NCBI GenBank assembly: GCA_001781275.1
Contig: MFLH01000044.1
Span: 1-18,078 of the forward strand
From: Candidatus Kaiserbacteria bacterium RIFCSPHIGHO2_02_FULL_54_11b
GTDB lineage: Bacteria > Patescibacteriota > Minisyncoccia > Phycocordibacterales > UBA2100
Direction of reading: 5' to 3'
DNA: 18,078 nucleotides
The notes below the pieces were generated by a model, which worked only from the letters and a program-made list of their open reading frames with translations, was not told the DNA's origin and searched no databases. Positions 13,521 to 18,078 of the stretch are shown in pieces (positions within the stretch are counted from its first letter, which is position 1; each line of letters starts with the position of its first letter). The position numbers were made by a program, and so were the translations under genes.

Positions 13521-13586
13521 TGTACCCCGTGAGATAACCACTCCGGGACATTTAGGGAATCGGATCTCTCTATCTCACGGGGTGTA
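13521..13586. repeat. Large inverted repeat between the ATPase and MFS genes
   Basis: ACCCCGTGAGATA (13524-13536) and TATCTCACGGGGT (13571-13583) match perfectly over 13 bp. In RNA the stem extends to 16 pairs through two wobbles and one U-A pair. The 34-base loop contains TCCG (13542-13545) and CGGA (13561-13564), which can form an inner stem. No T-run follows, so it is not a standard terminator. It could be a structured leader for the MFS gene, an operator, or a tiny non-autonomous mobile element. The MFS -10 candidate (13585) overlaps its right edge. Confidence 0.8.
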
Positions 13587-13601
13587 GAATGAGAGATTCT
13601 A
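13585..13601 (+). promoter_or_regulatory. -10 candidate within a small dyad
   Basis: TAGAAT (13585-13590) and ATTCTA (13596-13601) form a 6-bp dyad around GAGAG. TAGAAT resembles a -10 box and ends 16 nt before the chosen ATG at 13607. GAGAG could serve as a weak ribosome-binding site. Confidence 0.35.
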
Positions 13602-13606
13602 TTTCT

Positions 13607-16193
<2,587 letters not shown>

Positions 16194-16200
16194 ACGTCTC

Positions 16201-16833
16201 ATGGCATACCTCATTCTCGTGCGGCACGGCGTCTCTGAGTGGAACAAATTGGGCAAGTGGACAGGGCAGACCGACGTGAGCCTGGCAGAAGAAGGCTTTG
16301 AAGAGGCGCGCCGCGCAGGCGATGCGATCAAAGATATAAAGATCGATAGCGTTCACGTATCGACCTTGAAGCGCGCACACGAAACATTCCAAGAGATCAA
16401 GACTGTCCTCGGGCGAGGCGATATCGAACCCAAACGACACGCCGCTCTCAACGAGCGAAGTTACGGTGTACATACCGGGAAAAATAAGTGGGAAGTAAAA
16501 AAAGAAATTGGGGACGAGGAGTTCCAGAAGATACGACGCAGCTGGGATCATCCGGTACAAGGCGGTGAGACCATGAAAGATGTCTATAACCGCATTGTGC
16601 CGTACTACACAGACCACATTCTTCCAGAACTCGTTGCAGGAAAGAACGTACTGGTCGTTGCTCACGGTAATTCACTCCGTGCGCTAGTAAAGTATTTGGA
16701 GAATATGAGCAACGAAGGAGTAAGCACGCTCGAATTTGGTACAGGAGAAGTCTTTTGTTATGAAACGGACGACAAGGGGAATATCACTGGCAAAACTATT
16801 CGCGCTGCAAATGCGGAGAAGTTGAAAGTTTGA
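16201..16833 (+). CDS. gpmA: 2,3-bisphosphoglycerate-dependent phosphoglycerate mutase
   Basis: Interconverts 3- and 2-phosphoglycerate, feeding enolase, whose gene lies 10 bases upstream. The 210 residues show LVRHGVSEWN with the phospho-acceptor His9, GKWTGQTDVSL, Arg58 in LKRAHET, ERSYG with Glu85, and AHGNSLRAL with His155. These are the key residues of the histidine phosphatase fold in its mutase form. The protein is shorter than the typical 230-250 residues because the loop after RRSWDHP is contracted; in E. coli-type enzymes this loop is Pro-rich. Mutase is favoured over a general phosphatase by the GKWTGQTD and ERSYG motifs and by the neighbouring enolase. Confidence 0.94.
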   Translation: MAYLILVRHGVSEWNKLGKWTGQTDVSLAEEGFEEARRAGDAIKDIKIDSVHVSTLKRAHETFQEIKTVLGRGDIEPKRHAALNERSYGVHTGKNKWEVKKEIGDEEFQKIRRSWDHPVQGGETMKDVYNRIVPYYTDHILPELVAGKNVLVVAHGNSLRALVKYLENMSNEGVSTLEFGTGEVFCYETDDKGNITGKTIRAANAEKLKV

Positions 16834-16860
16834 AAACGTCCCGTTTCTTGACCAAACTTT
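16825..16860 (+). repeat. Nested inverted repeats over the gpmA stop codon
   Basis: AAAGTTTG (16825-16832) and CAAACTTT (16853-16860) form a perfect 8-bp outer stem. Inside, AAACG (16834-16838) and CGTTT (16842-16846) form a short hairpin. The structure spans the gpmA TGA and overlaps the -35 of the next gene. It lacks a proper U-run, so terminator activity is doubtful; an operator role is possible. Confidence 0.45.
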
Positions 16861-16876
16861 GAAGACATAGCATAGT
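16848..16876 (+). promoter_or_regulatory. Promoter of the homoserine-dehydrogenase-like gene
   Basis: TTGACC (16848-16853), 17 bp and CATAGT (16871-16876) form a good sigma-70-type promoter. Transcription would start near 16883, giving a leader of about 55 nt that includes the AGGAGG site. Confidence 0.55.
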
Positions 16877-16925
16877 GCGCGCCGGTTGTTCCATTGTTCT
16901 TGGACAACTCAACCGCAAACACTCC

Positions 16926-16931
16926 AGGAGG
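16926..16931 (+). promoter_or_regulatory. Strong Shine-Dalgarno AGGAGG
   Basis: A perfect AGGAGG lies 6 nt before the ATG at 16938 and decides that start over the in-frame codon at 16875, which would overlap the promoter. Confidence 0.85.
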
Positions 16932-16937
16932 CTCGTC

Positions 16938-17996
16938 ATGGCCAAAGTCATAGTCGTGGGAGGACGTGAGAATCCCGAAAAGCCGAACATGGGTCAATAC
17001 CTTGTGAATGCGCTGCTTAGTCTTGGCATCGAGATCGTATGCGTCCGCACTAGCTCAGCTGTCTATCGGCCGACGAAAGCCGGCTGGAAACTGCTCAAGA
17101 CATATTTTTCCGCACCGAGTTACGAGACGGTTGCTGCGGCGCTCGATGAACACATCGATGGCGTCGACGCGATTATGATCGCGACACCTTCGAATCGCGA
17201 AATCGAACGTCCGTACGTCGACTACGCGCTCAAGCGGAACATCTACGTGGCCACCATCGCCAAGGATCTTCTTGCCAATGAGTGGGATAAGTATAAGCCG
17301 CATCTTTCGATGATCGGACATTACGGATCGGTCGGCGGTCGTTCACTGGTTCTGCCCTGGGCGAAAATGCAGCAACTTCCTGGCAAGAACTATCATTTGT
17401 ACGGCTACCTCAATGCTACGATCGAATGTTTCTTTGACGGCACGAAGGAGCGTTCGCCGCATGAGATGTATCGCACCGTCAAGGCGCTCTCGCTTGCCGA
17501 ACCGGAATCGGAAGACTACGTGTCATGCGTCAATGTCGAGATTGGCAGCGATTACGTGCGCAAGATCCCGATTTTCGTCAATGCATGCCTGCTCGCAGCC
17601 GATGCGTCCTCGATGACCCCTGCCCATTTCGAAAAATACGTCGAGCTGCGGCCGGAGCACATTCTGCAAATCACGAATCGTGGTGAGCGGTTTGCACTCT
17701 GCATCTCGAGCAACGACACGATGCCGCTCGAGGTCGAAAAAGGGACACCTGGTACGCTCTCGGCACAGTTCGGCGGACTCACCATTCTCGGCGGATTTTG
17801 CGATCCGAAGCGAAACGTCAACCTGAACGGCTGGATGAAGGGTGGCGCCAAGAATGGCGTGAAGATCATCTTCCAATCTGGTCGCAATGAGTCGGGGCAG
17901 ACGGAAACGACCGGCGAAGGTGCGGGCCCTGATACCGTGTGGTCCGCGATCATCAACTTGCGCGAACATCTCGCTCGCGTTGGATCCCGTGCCTAG
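16938..17996 (+). CDS. Homoserine-dehydrogenase-like oxidoreductase
   Basis: This 352-residue protein has the domain order of homoserine dehydrogenase, which reduces aspartate semialdehyde to homoserine for Thr/Met synthesis. NIYVATIAKDLLA (Lys109) fits the family's VTANKxLL strand. SVGGRSLVLP, YGYLNATIECFFDG and a Glu188 (LAEPE) follow. SDYVRK keeps Asp205 and Lys209 at the catalytic D-x3-K spacing. GEGAGPDTVWSAI (326-338) matches the GxGAGxxPTA helix end. There is no aspartokinase or ACT domain. Two departures: the Rossmann turn reads VVGGRENPEKPNMGQYL instead of GxGxxG, and about six extra residues separate Glu188 from Asp205. Substrate or cofactor may therefore have changed. No other Thr pathway gene is in the window. 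The gene has its own promoter and AGGAGG. Confidence 0.62.
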   Translation: MAKVIVVGGRENPEKPNMGQYLVNALLSLGIEIVCVRTSSAVYRPTKAGWKLLKTYFSAPSYETVAAALDEHIDGVDAIMIATPSNREIERPYVDYALKRNIYVATIAKDLLANEWDKYKPHLSMIGHYGSVGGRSLVLPWAKMQQLPGKNYHLYGYLNATIECFFDGTKERSPHEMYRTVKALSLAEPESEDYVSCVNVEIGSDYVRKIPIFVNACLLAADASSMTPAHFEKYVELRPEHILQITNRGERFALCISSNDTMPLEVEKGTPGTLSAQFGGLTILGGFCDPKRNVNLNGWMKGGAKNGVKIIFQSGRNESGQTETTGEGAGPDTVWSAIINLREHLARVGSRA

Positions 17997-18078
17997 ATCT
18001 CCGAAGGATGGTTCTCTGGCGCGGTAAGGCTGCGGTAGTCCAAGAACCAACTTCGTCGAGCCGGCCCTTCGGGATCGG
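17997..18078. other. Intergenic window end
   Basis: No gene is seen in the last 82 bases. TGGTTCT (18008-18014) and AGAACCA form a loose inverted repeat with a long loop, and CCCTTCGGG near the end makes a tiny hairpin. This may be the downstream region of the last gene, cut by the window edge. Confidence 0.4.

Noticed and set aside
11926..13551. 541-residue open frame on the minus strand
   Set aside because: It is antisense to the P-type ATPase, low in hydrophobic order and rich in Arg/Asp/His as mirror frames of GC-rich genes are; no domain is recognisable.
16875..16937. Earlier start of the homoserine-dehydrogenase-like protein
   Set aside because: It overlaps the predicted promoter, while ATG 16938 has a perfect AGGAGG at ideal spacing and begins the MAKVIVVGG strand.

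Overview
The window reads as a compact bacterial chromosome segment of roughly 54-55% GC that uses the standard code. Genes are packed on both strands and no gap exceeds 300 bases. An Obg GTPase with no C-terminal extension, several tiny proteins, starts without Shine-Dalgarno sites, and isolated metabolic genes suggest a Patescibacteria/CPR (Parcubacteria-like) genome. That placement is an inference from gene style; no rRNA is present to confirm it.

Layout. 1-1373: 3' part of a type IIS (AlwI-like) restriction endonuclease. 1378-1530: a doubtful mini-ORF. 1610-2095: a secreted protein of unknown function, closed by a clear terminator. 2160-3508: a small regulatory island. An RluF-type rRNA pseudouridine synthase (minus) and a winged-helix regulator (plus) diverge from a 30-bp near-perfect palindrome. 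The palindrome is partly repeated at the end of the regulator gene, just before a GIY-YIG nuclease gene. 3515-3676: a 53-residue protein on the minus strand. 3729-5641: a formyltransferase-fold enzyme whose stop overlaps the stop of convergent queuine tRNA-ribosyltransferase (tgt). 5690-6658: Obg GTPase. 6669-7916: HI0933/BaiN-type flavoprotein (minus). 8023-9480: plant-type class II ketol-acid reductoisomerase (minus). 9648-10808: a zinc-ribbon microprotein, a DedA-family membrane protein and a small membrane protein. 10852-13512: P2A-type cation ATPase. 13521-13586: a large inverted repeat. 13607-16833: MFS exporter, enolase and phosphoglycerate mutase. 16938-17996: a homoserine-dehydrogenase-like oxidoreductase.

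How genes fit together. Enolase and phosphoglycerate mutase are adjacent and catalyse consecutive steps of lower glycolysis. RluF-like protein, Tgt and Obg serve rRNA, tRNA and ribosome maturation. The ATPase, MFS, DedA and small membrane proteins form a membrane/transport block. KARI and the homoserine-dehydrogenase-like gene are amino-acid-biosynthesis enzymes with no pathway partners in the window.

Most notable signals. (1) Ten of eighteen inferred starts have a TANNNT hexamer ending 6-8 nt before the start codon, as expected for leaderless transcripts. The KARI and homoserine-dehydrogenase-like genes instead have strong Shine-Dalgarno sites. (2) The palindrome/repeat module around the winged-helix regulator looks like an autoregulatory switch or the scar of a gene-end duplication. 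(3) The KARI is strikingly plant-like but has an altered glycine-rich loop. I found no CRISPR array, tRNA, rRNA or intact insertion sequence.
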